A stretch of DNA of 64,000 nucleotides from Hymenobacter latericoloratus (GTDB taxonomy: Bacteria > Bacteroidota > Bacteroidia > Cytophagales > Hymenobacteraceae), in contig NZ_JACHNV010000002.1 of assembly GCF_014199535.1 (NCBI RefSeq), forward strand, positions 248,001-312,000. Reading direction: 5' to 3'. Shown piece by piece: positions 56,897 through 64,000 of the stretch. The stretch's first letter is position 1, and every line of letters begins with the position of its first letter. Made by a program: the position numbers and the translations under genes. The notes under the pieces are model-generated. The model had not been told where the DNA came from and ran no database searches. It saw only the letters and a program-made list of their open reading frames with translations.

Positions 56897-58318
56897 TTAG
56901 TGAGCGTGCTGGCTGAGGCTGCTGTCGGCCTCGGCCAAGTCCAAAACGGGGTCAGGAGCCACATAATTGTCCACAAACTCGCCTTCCCAGCGGGCTACTA
57001 CGGCCGTGGCCAGGCAGTTGCCCATCACGTTGACGGCGGTACGGGCCATGTCCATCAGGGCATCAATGCCCAGGATGATGAACACGGGCCAGGCCGGCAG
57101 GTTAAATGAAGCTACCGTGGCCAGCAGAATCACCAGGGAGGCGCGCGGCACGCCGGCTACCCCCTTCGAGGTCAGCATCAGCGTAAACACCATCACCAGC
57201 TGCTGCCCGAACGACAGCTCCACGCCCGCCGCCTGGGCCACGAACACGGCGGCCAGGGAAAGATAAAGCGTGGTGCCATCGAGGTTGAAGGAATAACCGG
57301 TAGGCATTACAAAGGCCACAATGCGGCGCGGTACGCCAATGCTTTCCATGGCTTCCATGGCCCGGGGCAGGGCGGCCTCCGAGGAGGTAGTGGCGAAGGC
57401 AATGCTGACGGGCTCGGCAATGGCCTGCACGAAGCGCTTGAGCGGGATACGAGCAATCAGGGCCATGGGCACCAGCACCAGCACAATGAAAGCGGCCAGG
57501 GCACCGTAAAGCGTGAGCAGCAGCTTAAACGCGTTCAGCAGCGGCCCGAAGCCCATTTTGCCTACCGTATAGGCCAGGGCGCCGCCTACCCCAAATGGGG
57601 CGAAGAACATCACCACGTTGGTAAACTTGAACATCACCTCCGAGAGGCTTTCCGTGACTTGCAGCAGGGGCTGGCGGTGCTTCTGGTGCACCATGGCCAG
57701 GCCAATGGCGAAAATGATGGCAAACACGACCACCTGCAACACCTGCCCTTCGGCCACCGATTTGGCAATGTTCTCGGGGAAAATGTGCAGGATGATGTCG
57801 GCCGTGGTTTGCTTCACGGTTTCCAGCTTCTCGGTATCGGCGGCAATGCCGCTGCGGTCCACGCCCTCGCCGGCCCGGGTCAGGTTAATAGCGCCCAGCC
57901 CGATGAAGAGGGCAAACGTGGTAACTACTTCAAAATAAACCAGCGCCTTCAGGCCCATCTTGCCAACCTGTTTCAGATCGGCGTGGCCGGCAATGCCCAC
58001 CACCAGCGTAGCGAATACCAGCGGGGCAATAATGGTTTTCACCAAGCGCAGAAACACGTCGCTGAGCACTTTCAGCTCTACGGCCTGCTTGGGGAAGTCG
58101 TGGCCGATTTCGGCGCCGACCAGCATGCTCACCACAATCCAGAAGGTGATGGAGCGGCGCTGCACGGCCAGGGCAATGGCCGCCAGAATGGCCAGCCAGC
58201 GGGCAGCCATGGCAATAGCCGGGTCGAGCGTAAGCCAGCCCTGGGCCGTAGCGGCCGTCAGCACGGCGGCTACCAGAAACAAAACAAGAACAAGGGGGGC
58301 GAGTCGCGAAAACTTCAT
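56897..58318 (-). CDS. Dicarboxylate/amino-acid:cation symporter (DctA/GltP family)
   Basis: 473 residues from ATG at 58318, which begins the first helix (MKFSRLAPLVLVLFLVAAV). Family features: FLRLVKTIIAPLVFATLVVGIAGH, the re-entrant serine-rich loop AFATTSSEAALPRAME, NLDGTTLYLSLAAVF (the NMDGT-like motif), and TSKGVAGVPRASLVIL, with DMARTAVNVMGN (the DxxRT substrate/Na site). It imports C4-dicarboxylates, glutamate or aspartate with cations; the exact substrate is open. Divergent from the epimerase gene. Confidence 0.93.
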   Translation of the reverse strand: MKFSRLAPLVLVLFLVAAVLTAATAQGWLTLDPAIAMAARWLAILAAIALAVQRRSITFWIVVSMLVGAEIGHDFPKQAVELKVLSDVFLRLVKTIIAPLVFATLVVGIAGHADLKQVGKMGLKALVYFEVVTTFALFIGLGAINLTRAGEGVDRSGIAADTEKLETVKQTTADIILHIFPENIAKSVAEGQVLQVVVFAIIFAIGLAMVHQKHRQPLLQVTESLSEVMFKFTNVVMFFAPFGVGGALAYTVGKMGFGPLLNAFKLLLTLYGALAAFIVLVLVPMALIARIPLKRFVQAIAEPVSIAFATTSSEAALPRAMEAMESIGVPRRIVAFVMPTGYSFNLDGTTLYLSLAAVFVAQAAGVELSFGQQLVMVFTLMLTSKGVAGVPRASLVILLATVASFNLPAWPVFIILGIDALMDMARTAVNVMGNCLATAVVARWEGEFVDNYVAPDPVLDLAEADSSLSQHAH

Positions 58319-58514
58319 GCGCGGCAATTCGGGGGAAAGACGGTAGCGGGAATGCAGCAAAGATAGGTTTCTCCCGGCAGTAGTGCAGTCAGCTGAGCGG
58401 GAGCCTGGCAATAGCAACTACCCGGCTTCGTGGCCCAGGAGCCGACCGCCACCGCCGGCCACTACCCGGCATCGGTTATCTTTCGCCCGAATCCACCCCT
58501 CAGGAGTTCCATAC

Positions 58515-59522
58515 ATGCCGATCTGGACGCTCACGCCCCTGGTGCTACCTCTGCGCTACACCTGGAAAATCTCGCGCAACGCCTCTACTACCAAAACCAA
58601 CCTGCTCGTGCGCCTGCGCGAAGGAGCCCACGAGGCCCTGGGCGAGGCCGCGCCCAACGTGCGCTACGGCGAAACCCCCGAGAGCCTGCAAGCGGAGTTT
58701 GAGCAGCTGCAGCAGGCCGGCCTGAACCAGTGCGCTACCCTGCCCGCGCTAACCGAACTTCTGACCGCTCACCCACCGGCCCACGCCCTGCGCTTTGCCC
58801 TGGAGTCGGCGCTGGTACACCTGGAGGCCGCGCGGGCCGGGCAGGCGGTGGCCCAGTGGCTGGGCGTGCCTCCGCCAGCGGCGGCCGTGCCCACGGCGTT
58901 TACCCTGCCCATTATGGAGCCCGGAGCCGTGGCCGAGTTTGCGCGGGAGCAGCAGCTGGGCCGCTTTTCCTTGCTGAAAATTAAAGTGAACCGCGAAGGA
59001 GCCGTGGAACTGCTGCGCGAGGTAACGCGCCTGTTTCCGGGGCGGGCGCTGCTGATTGATGGCAACGAGGCCTGGCCCGACGCCGACAGCCTGCGCCAGA
59101 GTTGGGAGCAAATCCGGCGGCTGCCGGGCCTGAACGTGCGCCTGCTGGAGCAGCCCCTGCCTGCCACCCGCGCCGCCGACTACCGCGCCCTCAAAGGCCA
59201 GCTCGGCTGCCCCGTTTTCGCCGATGAATCGGTAACTGACGAGGCCGACTTTGCCGCTATAGCCCGGCAGTTCGACGGAGTAAACATGAAGCTGATGAAA
59301 GCCGGCGGCTACCTCAACGGCCTGCGTATTCTGCGCGAAACCCGCGCCCACGGACTGCAAACCATGCTGGGCTGCATGGTGGAAACCTCGCTGGGCATCC
59401 GCTCGGCCCTGCACGTAAGCGCCCTGGCCGACGTCTGCGACCTGGACGGCTTCCTTATCGTACAGGACGAGCCATTTCAGTTGGTGCGGGAAGAAAGCGG
59501 GCACCTGAGGGTAACGCAGTAA
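58515..59522 (+). CDS. Dipeptide epimerase, enolase superfamily (L-Ala-D/L-Glu epimerase-like)
   Basis: 335 residues from ATG at 58515; a longer frame upstream starts in non-coding sequence. The muconate-lactonising-enzyme subgroup pattern is complete: KxK catalytic lysine in LLKIKVN, metal ligands Asp in IDGNEAW, Glu in LLEQPLP and Asp in VFADESV, and the second lysine in VNMKLMKAGG. The C-terminal cap region (CMVETSLGIRSALHV) fits dipeptide epimerases, which invert the second residue of murein-type dipeptides during cell-wall recycling. Confidence 0.92.
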   Translation: MPIWTLTPLVLPLRYTWKISRNASTTKTNLLVRLREGAHEALGEAAPNVRYGETPESLQAEFEQLQQAGLNQCATLPALTELLTAHPPAHALRFALESALVHLEAARAGQAVAQWLGVPPPAAAVPTAFTLPIMEPGAVAEFAREQQLGRFSLLKIKVNREGAVELLREVTRLFPGRALLIDGNEAWPDADSLRQSWEQIRRLPGLNVRLLEQPLPATRAADYRALKGQLGCPVFADESVTDEADFAAIARQFDGVNMKLMKAGGYLNGLRILRETRAHGLQTMLGCMVETSLGIRSALHVSALADVCDLDGFLIVQDEPFQLVREESGHLRVTQ

Positions 59523-59598
59523 ATGAATAGCTGAGTTATAAGCGGGAGTAGGACGAGGCCGCGCCGCTGTAGCTTCCTACCCCACATACAAGCACAAA

Positions 59599-59624
59599 GC
59601 CCCCGATGAGCAAACACCGGGGGC
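59599..59624 (-). terminator. Terminator of the gene at 59650
   Basis: A 7-bp stem (GCCCCCG with CGGGGGC) and 12-base loop, followed on the - strand by CTTTGTGCTTG, 25 bases after the stop. Confidence 0.6.
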
Positions 59625-59649
59625 GCAGAATGCTCAGCTACTCACGTAT

Positions 59650-60237
59650 TTAGTTGCTCTTCAGCTTGGCGTCAATGGCCTCAAGCTGCTTGTCCAGGGC
59701 AGCCGTGTCGGCGGGGCGCGGGACGCTGCCGCTGAGCACGCTGATTTTCTGGTTCAGCAGTTGAATCTTTTCGGCCATGAGGCTGATTTTGGTGTTCATT
59801 TCCGAAAGGCGGGTTTCCATGGCGGCGGGGGTAGCCGGAGCCGGGCGCGGGTCTAGGTAGGTGTCAAACTTGGCCGTGGCCGGCACCGAGTTGTCGCCGC
59901 GGGCCTGGGCGGCGCTGGCGGGGGTAGCAAACACAATGTCGCCGTTGGGGCGCACGTAGTCGCCTTCCTTGAGGGTCGTGATTTTGCCGCCGGGCAGCTC
60001 TACAATACCGCTCTTGTAATTAATTTTCGTGCCGTTGGAAAGTAGCACGTTTTTGGTAAGCGGCGTAGGGCGCTTGCCCTGCACCAGCACTACTTCGCCG
60101 TTTTGCAGCATAAACCGGTCGGAGGGGGTAGTAGCCACCGGCCCGGCCACGTTGGTTGAGCTAGTGGTTTGGGCCAGGGCAGCGGAGGCGGTCAGCATAC
60201 TAACAGCCAGAGCGGGCAGAAGCACGAGGTTTTTCAT
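59650..60237 (-). CDS. Secreted protein with two DUF6799-like repeats
   Basis: 195 residues from ATG at 60237, with signal peptide ending AALAQ. A repeat of the type FMLQNGEVVLVQGKRPTPLTKNVLLSNGTKINYKSGIVELPGGKITTLKEGDYVRPNGDIV follows (short strand-turn units), which matches my memory of DUF6799. The C-terminal 60 residues are a predicted coiled coil (METRLSEMNTKISLMAEKIQLLNQKISVL). Surface or periplasmic location likely; function unknown. Confidence 0.72.
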   Translation of the reverse strand: MKNLVLLPALAVSMLTASAALAQTTSSTNVAGPVATTPSDRFMLQNGEVVLVQGKRPTPLTKNVLLSNGTKINYKSGIVELPGGKITTLKEGDYVRPNGDIVFATPASAAQARGDNSVPATAKFDTYLDPRPAPATPAAMETRLSEMNTKISLMAEKIQLLNQKISVLSGSVPRPADTAALDKQLEAIDAKLKSN

Positions 60238-60369
60238 GGGGCAGAGGGTAGGGAGGAAATACCCGCCTGTGTACGGCATTCAACCCGCCGCGTTCTGCCC
60301 CGGGCTTGGTCCGGCACCGGCAGGACATGGAAGGCCGGAAATTATTTTCTGCAAATCGATGAAATGGTG

Positions 60370-60400
60370 TTGCGACATTAAATGTAGGTACATATATTTG
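60370..60400 (+). promoter_or_regulatory. Promoter of the MarR-YceI operon
   Basis: TTG at 60370-60372, 20 bases, then TATATTTG at 60393-60400, which matches the Bacteroidota consensus well. The leader to the ATG at 60429 is about 22 bases. Confidence 0.75.
60382..60393. promoter_or_regulatory. Palindromic operator candidate for the MarR-type regulator
   Basis: The dyad ATGTA-GG-TACAT occupies the promoter spacer and overlaps the -7 box by one base. A regulator bound here would block RNA polymerase, and MarR proteins usually repress their own operon from such a site. Confidence 0.55.
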
Positions 60401-60428
60401 CAGCACCATTCGGCTTTTTCCCGCGGCC

Positions 60429-60878
60429 ATGAAAATAGAAGACGAAATTAAGCAGCCCGCTTTCAAAGACGACTACCAGAAAGCCTACATCAATCTGGTG
60501 TTTACTGCCGGTTGGCTGCAACTGCGCCAGAGCGCTCTGTTCAAAGAATACGGCCTTACGTTGCCTCAATTCAACATTCTGCGCATCCTGCGGGGGCAGC
60601 ACCCCAAGCCCGCCACCGTGAACCTGCTGATTGAGCGCATGCTTGATAAAACCAGCAATGCCTCGCGCATTGTGGATAAGCTGGAGGCCAAGGCGCTGGT
60701 AACGCGCAAGGTGTGCCCCAGCAACCGCCGGGCCGTGGATATCCGCATCACCGAGGACGGGCTGGAGCTGCTGCAGCGCCTGGATGCGGTGATGGCCGCG
60801 CAGAGCACCGGCCTGCAGAACCTCACTGCCCAAGAGGCTGCCCAGCTTAGCGACCTGCTTGACAAAATCCGCGACTAA
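60429..60878 (+). CDS. MarR-family transcriptional regulator
   Basis: 149 residues with the winged helix of the family: FKEYGLTLPQFNILRILRGQH, LIERMLDKTSNASRIVDKLEAKALVTRKVCPSNRRAVDIRITEDGLELL (recognition helix and wing). It begins with dimerisation helices and ends with another. No Cys-based sensor stands out, though Cys97 region (KVCPSNRR) is close to the wing. The gene is probably repressed by its own product at the palindrome 60382-60393, and it is followed 50 bases later by yceI-like. Confidence 0.92.
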   Translation: MKIEDEIKQPAFKDDYQKAYINLVFTAGWLQLRQSALFKEYGLTLPQFNILRILRGQHPKPATVNLLIERMLDKTSNASRIVDKLEAKALVTRKVCPSNRRAVDIRITEDGLELLQRLDAVMAAQSTGLQNLTAQEAAQLSDLLDKIRD

Positions 60879-60928
60879 CGTTTTTCAGTTTCTTCCTGTT
60901 GCCCTTTTTCCTTTTTGTTGATAACGCC

Positions 60929-61576
60929 ATGAAAAAAATGATTTTGCCGGCGCTGCTGGCTGCTTCCCTGTTTGCGGCTCCGGCCTTCGCTCAAAAGCCT
61001 GCCGTTAAGAAAACCACCCCCGGCACCGAGAAGGCCGCCGCCACCGCTTATGCCGTGCAGCCCCAGCTGAGCACCCTGGGCTGGGTAGGCAAAAAAGTAA
61101 CCGGCCAGCACAACGGCACCATTCAGTTCAAGGAAGGCAACGTACAGGTGCGCGGCAACCAGATTGTGGGCGGCACTTTCCTGGTGGATATGAACTCGCT
61201 GAAGGTGGAGGACATCAAGGAGAAAGAGTACAACGACAAGCTGGTGGGACACTTCCGCTCCGACGATTTCTTCAGCATTGATAAGTACCCCACGGCTACC
61301 TTCAAAATCACCAGCCTGGCCCCGCTGAAAGGCGACGCCAACGGCAATAACGCCACCGTAACCGGCGACCTGACCATTAAAGGCATTACCAAGTCGATTT
61401 CCTTCCCCGCCAAGGTAGGCGTGAAGAACGGCGTGGCTTCGGCCAGTGGCACCGCTACCATCGACCGCACCAAGTTCGACATCAAGTACGGCTCGAAGTC
61501 GTTCTTCGAAAGCATCGGCGACAAAGCCATCATGGATGACTTCACGATGAGCTTCAACGTTATTGCCAAGAAGTAA
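60929..61576 (+). CDS. YceI-family periplasmic lipid-binding protein
   Basis: 215 residues from ATG at 60929, with signal peptide ending PAFAQ. The YceI domain is complete: STLGWVGKKVTGQHNGTIQFKEG, GGTFLVDMNSLKVEDIKEKEYNDKLVGHFRSDDFFSIDKYPTATFKITSL, GDLTIKGITKSISFPAKVG and ATIDRTKFDIKYGSKSFFESIGDKAIMDDFTMSFNVIAKK. YceI proteins form a lipocalin-like barrel that binds isoprenoids. MarR-YceI pairs are frequent in Bacteroidota; the pair probably responds to a hydrophobic signal. Followed by a strong terminator. Confidence 0.95.
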   Translation: MKKMILPALLAASLFAAPAFAQKPAVKKTTPGTEKAAATAYAVQPQLSTLGWVGKKVTGQHNGTIQFKEGNVQVRGNQIVGGTFLVDMNSLKVEDIKEKEYNDKLVGHFRSDDFFSIDKYPTATFKITSLAPLKGDANGNNATVTGDLTIKGITKSISFPAKVGVKNGVASASGTATIDRTKFDIKYGSKSFFESIGDKAIMDDFTMSFNVIAKK

Positions 61577-61604
61577 TTCTTCGGGTAGTTCCTCCCGTTC
61601 CGAA

Positions 61605-61648
61605 AAGCACACGACCCCGCCGGCAGCCGCCGGCGGGGTTGTGTGCTT
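61605..61648. terminator. Bidirectional terminator after yceI-like
   Basis: A 20-bp stem with one G-T pair (AAGCACACGACCCCGCCGGC with its complement) closing on a 4-base loop, between genes ending at 61576 and 61656. Confidence 0.75.
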
Positions 61649-61655
61649 GTGGTGG

Positions 61656-62423
61656 TTACTGGGGGAGGCGGCTTTGGCGCTGCAGCATCTGCTGGTGCAA
61701 TTGCCGGCCGAGCGCGGCGGCGGGCTGGCGGACGGGTGGCGCGGCTAGGTCGCGGAGGTTGAAACGGAGCCAGTACGTGCCATCGGCGCGGGTGTATTCC
61801 CGGTCGTGGTTTGCATCGGGGCGTACTTCCACCAGCATGACAGCAGCCGGGGCGAGGTAGTAACGGGCTTCCAGGTGAGTACCGTCGGGCGTGAGCTGAC
61901 GCAGCTGACGCCCGCTACGGTCAGAAGCAAACAAGGTGGTAGCATCCTCCCCGTTCTGCTCCCCGTCGGCATTGGTATCTGCTTTGATGATGCCGTAAAA
62001 CAGGTAAGGCCAGCGGGCATCAGGCTTCTGCTGGTCATCAATCTGCTGGATAACAAACTGGCCGTGAGGAAGCAGTAAATGCTGCTCGTTCACGTTTGAT
62101 TTGCGCATGAACACCACGTTATAGCAGGTGCCCTCAATGCCGCTTCTGCCCTCATCATCGCTGCCATAATAACTCCCCGATTCGAAGGTGCGGCTCCGGG
62201 CAGTACCGTCTTTCGTGAGTACCGAAATAGGCTGGTAATAAAAATCGGTGCTATCAAGGTCAACGGGGGAGTTGTAGTGTTCCCGGTATTCGCGGGCCGC
62301 TTTTTCTACGGCTACGGTACTGGGCGAGGCGTTGGCGCCGGCAGGTGGGGTAGGCGGGTCAGTAGAGCAGGCAGTCAGCGCGTAGAGGAATCCGAGGCAG
62401 CGAGCCCCTTTGGCAGAAAGCAT
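61656..62423 (-). CDS. Hypothetical lipoprotein with a Ca-binding-like loop
   Basis: 255 residues from ATG at 62423; nine codons upstream another ATG is in frame. The signal ends LYALTAC (lipobox; Cys19 from 62450). A Pro/Ala linker leads to a mixed alpha/beta body. The loop ADTNADGEQNGEDATTL has the D-x-N-x-D-G-x4-E/D spacing of an EF-hand or dockerin-like calcium loop. ARADGTYWLRFNLRDLA is the last strand. Family unknown; probably outer-membrane anchored. Confidence 0.68.
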   Translation of the reverse strand: MLSAKGARCLGFLYALTACSTDPPTPPAGANASPSTVAVEKAAREYREHYNSPVDLDSTDFYYQPISVLTKDGTARSRTFESGSYYGSDDEGRSGIEGTCYNVVFMRKSNVNEQHLLLPHGQFVIQQIDDQQKPDARWPYLFYGIIKADTNADGEQNGEDATTLFASDRSGRQLRQLTPDGTHLEARYYLAPAAVMLVEVRPDANHDREYTRADGTYWLRFNLRDLAAPPVRQPAAALGRQLHQQMLQRQSRLPQ

Positions 62424-62458
62424 AACGAACCGGATAAAATGGACCGGCAAGTAATCAC

Positions 62459-63016
62459 CTAATCCGGTAGTTCCAGCTCACGGGGCAGCTCAAATTTCAG
62501 GCTGCGGCTTTTAGTGCGGGCGTGCAGCTGCTGCAGAAAATCATCTAGCTCCGGCTTGTACTCCAGCCACAGGTCTTCGTGCAGGTTCTGCAGAATCAGC
62601 TGGGCCGTGCGCGCCGCCAGCCGGGCCGTGCTGGTGTAAAAGCCCGCGTACACGCTCTCGAACTGCCCGGTATAGTTCTCGAAAATGTGGCGCAGGGTGT
62701 ACAGGTTCAGGTCCACTTCCAGGCGCTTGTCCTTGGTGATGCGGCGGGCGCGGGCTACCTCTTTGGTGGCTTTGCCAAGGGCTTTGGTGAGGCTGCGGTT
62801 GAGCAGGCGCCCCGTGGCACCCACCGCAAACAGCTCATGAATCTGGTCGGAGGCCTGCTCGAACACGGTTTCGGTGGTCACGTCGGGTAGCAGCTCAAAG
62901 CTGAGCGTGTCGTAGAGCTCGGCGTCGCGGCGGGCCGCCCGCAACAGCAGCGCTTCCTTTTCTTTATCCGACAAACGTTTGAGGGCGCGCTTAAACTCGG
63001 CGGACGGAACGGGCAT
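62459..63016 (-). CDS. Hypothetical helical protein
   Basis: 185 residues from ATG at 63016 (an extra 20 codons upstream look non-coding). Soluble, nearly all helical and charged: FKRALKRLSDKEKEALLLRAARRDAELYDTLSFELL, then VFEQASDQIHELFAVGATGRLLNRSLTKALGKATKEVARARR, and ARTKSRSLKFELPRELELPD. No signal peptide. It lies 36 bases upstream of the lipoprotein gene on the same strand, so the two may be co-transcribed. No function is suggested. Confidence 0.65.
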   Translation of the reverse strand: MPVPSAEFKRALKRLSDKEKEALLLRAARRDAELYDTLSFELLPDVTTETVFEQASDQIHELFAVGATGRLLNRSLTKALGKATKEVARARRITKDKRLEVDLNLYTLRHIFENYTGQFESVYAGFYTSTARLAARTAQLILQNLHEDLWLEYKPELDDFLQQLHARTKSRSLKFELPRELELPD

Positions 63017-63358
63017 GGGAATGAAAGCTGATGTGGAGCGAAGGGGGTAGGGCCGGGTCAGACCTTTACGTGGCAAGTTGGGCCGTGGATAAGCGGAAGC
63101 CGTTGCGGCCTGCTTCGCGGATAGCGGTAAAAATACGGTGCGGCTTCCGCATCGTGCCGCTATTAGGCCGGCTGGCCCGGTGCTGAGCCGGGTTCAGGGC
63201 CCCGCGAGGGGGTAGGGCCGGGTGGCGGCTTACCGCAAAGAAAGCCCGCCGGAATCTTTCCCGATGCCCGGAAACGTTTCGGGCACTCAGCCAGTTATAC
63301 TACACCTGCCGGGATAATAGAATCCGGCTTTTTGCCCGTTTCTCCGTATTTTTGTGCT
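63017..63358. other. 342-base gap upstream of clpS
   Basis: Contains two GGGTAGGG octamers (63045, 63210), a small dyad CGGTGCGGCTTCCGCATCG near 63140, and TATTTTTG at 63343-63350 as a candidate -7 box for clpS (no TTG at the right distance was found). No gene. Confidence 0.5.
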
Positions 63359-63640
63359 ATGAACAGCAAACCGCAAATCGAGTACGACGAGGACGTTCTG
63401 CTCCTGGAGGAAACCATTGACGTGCGCGACCTGGTCGTGTACAACGATGACATCAATACCTTCGACCACGTTATCAAAACCCTGATGGACGTGTGCGGCC
63501 ACGAGCCTGAGCAGGCCGAGCAGTGCACGCTGCTTATTCACTACAAAGGGCAGTGCACCGTGAAGCACGGCGCCTACGACGAGCTGGCCGGCATGTGCAC
63601 CGCCATCCACGACCGGGGTATTTCGGCCGACGTAGTGTAG
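63359..63640 (+). CDS. clpS: ATP-dependent Clp protease adaptor
   Basis: 93 residues from ATG at 63359; nine codons upstream another ATG is in frame but reads as non-coding. The ClpS fold is clear: VVYNDDINTFDHVIKTLMDVCGHEPEQAEQCTLLIHYKGQCTVKHGAYDELAGM. The NDD...F pocket and TLLIHYKG-C-V strand bind N-end-rule destabilising residues and dock to ClpA/ClpC. The acidic N-terminal tail (EYDEDVLLLEE) is typical of Bacteroidota members. Confidence 0.93.
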   Translation: MNSKPQIEYDEDVLLLEETIDVRDLVVYNDDINTFDHVIKTLMDVCGHEPEQAEQCTLLIHYKGQCTVKHGAYDELAGMCTAIHDRGISADVV

Positions 63641-63660
63641 GTAGCCACCGCCGAAAAAAT

Positions 63661-63754
63661 CTGTCATCCTGCGCCCCGGCCAAGGACCTATCAGGCCGAA
63701 ATCGGTGTTCTGATTCGGGTGGCCTGATCCTTACTGGCAAGCCCCGGATGACAG
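63661..63754. repeat. Degenerate TCATCC-type palindromic element
   Basis: Outer dyad CTGTCATCC (63661-63669) / GGATGACAG (63746-63754) and inner dyad ATCAGGCC (63690-63697) / GGCCTGAT (63721-63728). The outer part resembles the TGTCATCCTGAGC family at 30171 and 41141, but the middle has drifted. It lies between clpS and recR. Confidence 0.65.
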
Positions 63755-63779
63755 TTCTTTTATCCTCTTCCTGACCTGA

Positions 63780-64000
63780 ATGGAATTCCCTTCCAAACTG
63801 ATAGAAAACGCCGTGGGCGAGTTGTCGAAGCTGCCGGGGGTAGGCAAGAAAACCGCTCTGCGCCTGGCCCTGCACCTGCTGAAAGCCGAGGCCGACACCA
63901 CCGCTACCCTGGCGGAGGCCCTGGCCAAGATGCGCTTCGAGATTCGCTACTGCGACACCTGCCACAACATTTCCGATACGCCGGAGTGCAGCATCTGTGC
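63780..64000 (+). CDS. recR: Recombination mediator RecR, N-terminal part
   Basis: The frame starts at ATG 63780 and is open to the right edge (73 codons plus 2 bases). It reads KLIENAVGELSKLPGVGKKTALRLALHLLKAEA, the helix-hairpin-helix of RecR, then IRYCDTCHNISDTPECSIC, the four-Cys zinc-finger. RecR loads RecA with RecO/RecF on single-stranded DNA. The Toprim domain would lie beyond the window. About 140 bases after clpS, with a palindromic element between. Confidence 0.93.
   Translation, partial: MEFPSKLIENAVGELSKLPGVGKKTALRLALHLLKAEADTTATLAEALAKMRFEIRYCDTCHNISDTPECSIC

Overview
The window looks like a chromosomal segment of a high-GC member of the Bacteroidota, most likely Hymenobacter or a close relative in the Hymenobacteraceae (inferred from protein families and style, not from a marker search). 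The reasons are GC-rich coding regions, many short lipoproteins and secreted proteins of Bacteroidota-restricted families, a type IX secretion sorting domain, TonB- and ExbD-like proteins, and three promoters of the TTG-N19 to N21-TAnnTTTG type used by the Bacteroidota sigma factor. No phage, integrase, transposase, CRISPR array or rRNA was seen. There is one tRNA gene (Leu, anticodon CAG).

Layout. 1-4540: a truncated membrane protein at the left edge, an alkyltransferase-like protein, then a leftward cluster with a clear promoter. The cluster encodes two small-protein/seven-helix membrane-protein pairs that are paralogous to each other, followed by a LuxR-type histidine kinase and a receiver-only response regulator. 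4568-11050: exonuclease VII (xseB, xseA), an M13 metallopeptidase, a lipoprotein, a secreted cyclophilin and a manganese catalase. 11407-24595: mixed housekeeping and accessory genes (zinc phospholipase/nuclease-like protein, CinA-like amidase, amidohydrolase, acyl-CoA-binding protein, CDGSH protein, GNAT, deoxynucleoside kinase, DUF2461, DUF547, MOSC, YitT, DUF805). 24701-41819: S8 protease, a nonsense-interrupted gene, a mosaic PIG-L deacetylase, a PAP2 phosphatase, two sodium:solute symporters, DUF2911, a YcxB-like gene beside its decayed paralogue, an ExbD-like protein, an ABC exporter, a TonB-like protein and a metallo-beta-lactamase-fold hydrolase. 41941-52456: DUF2007-like, Bax-inhibitor-1, M61 peptidase, methyltransferase, two PAP2 paralogues flanking tRNA-Leu, a GAF protein and a T9SS-targeted protein. 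52787-64000: an M16 peptidase pair, a lipoprotein, a dicarboxylate symporter, a dipeptide epimerase, a MarR-YceI operon, hypotheticals, clpS and the start of recR.

Between the genes the window is rich in palindromic, REPIN-like elements of at least five sequence families, some framed by GGTGA-phased arrays. Several are conserved by compensatory changes. One lies inside a coding sequence. The octamer GGGTAGGG, which fits the E. coli FtsK-orienting consensus GGGNAGGG, occurs about 24 times on the + strand and about 4 times on the - strand by eye. The best candidate for an undescribed system is the duplicated small-protein/seven-helix sensor cluster at 858-4540. All homology calls rest on recognising motifs and family patterns; no database was searched.
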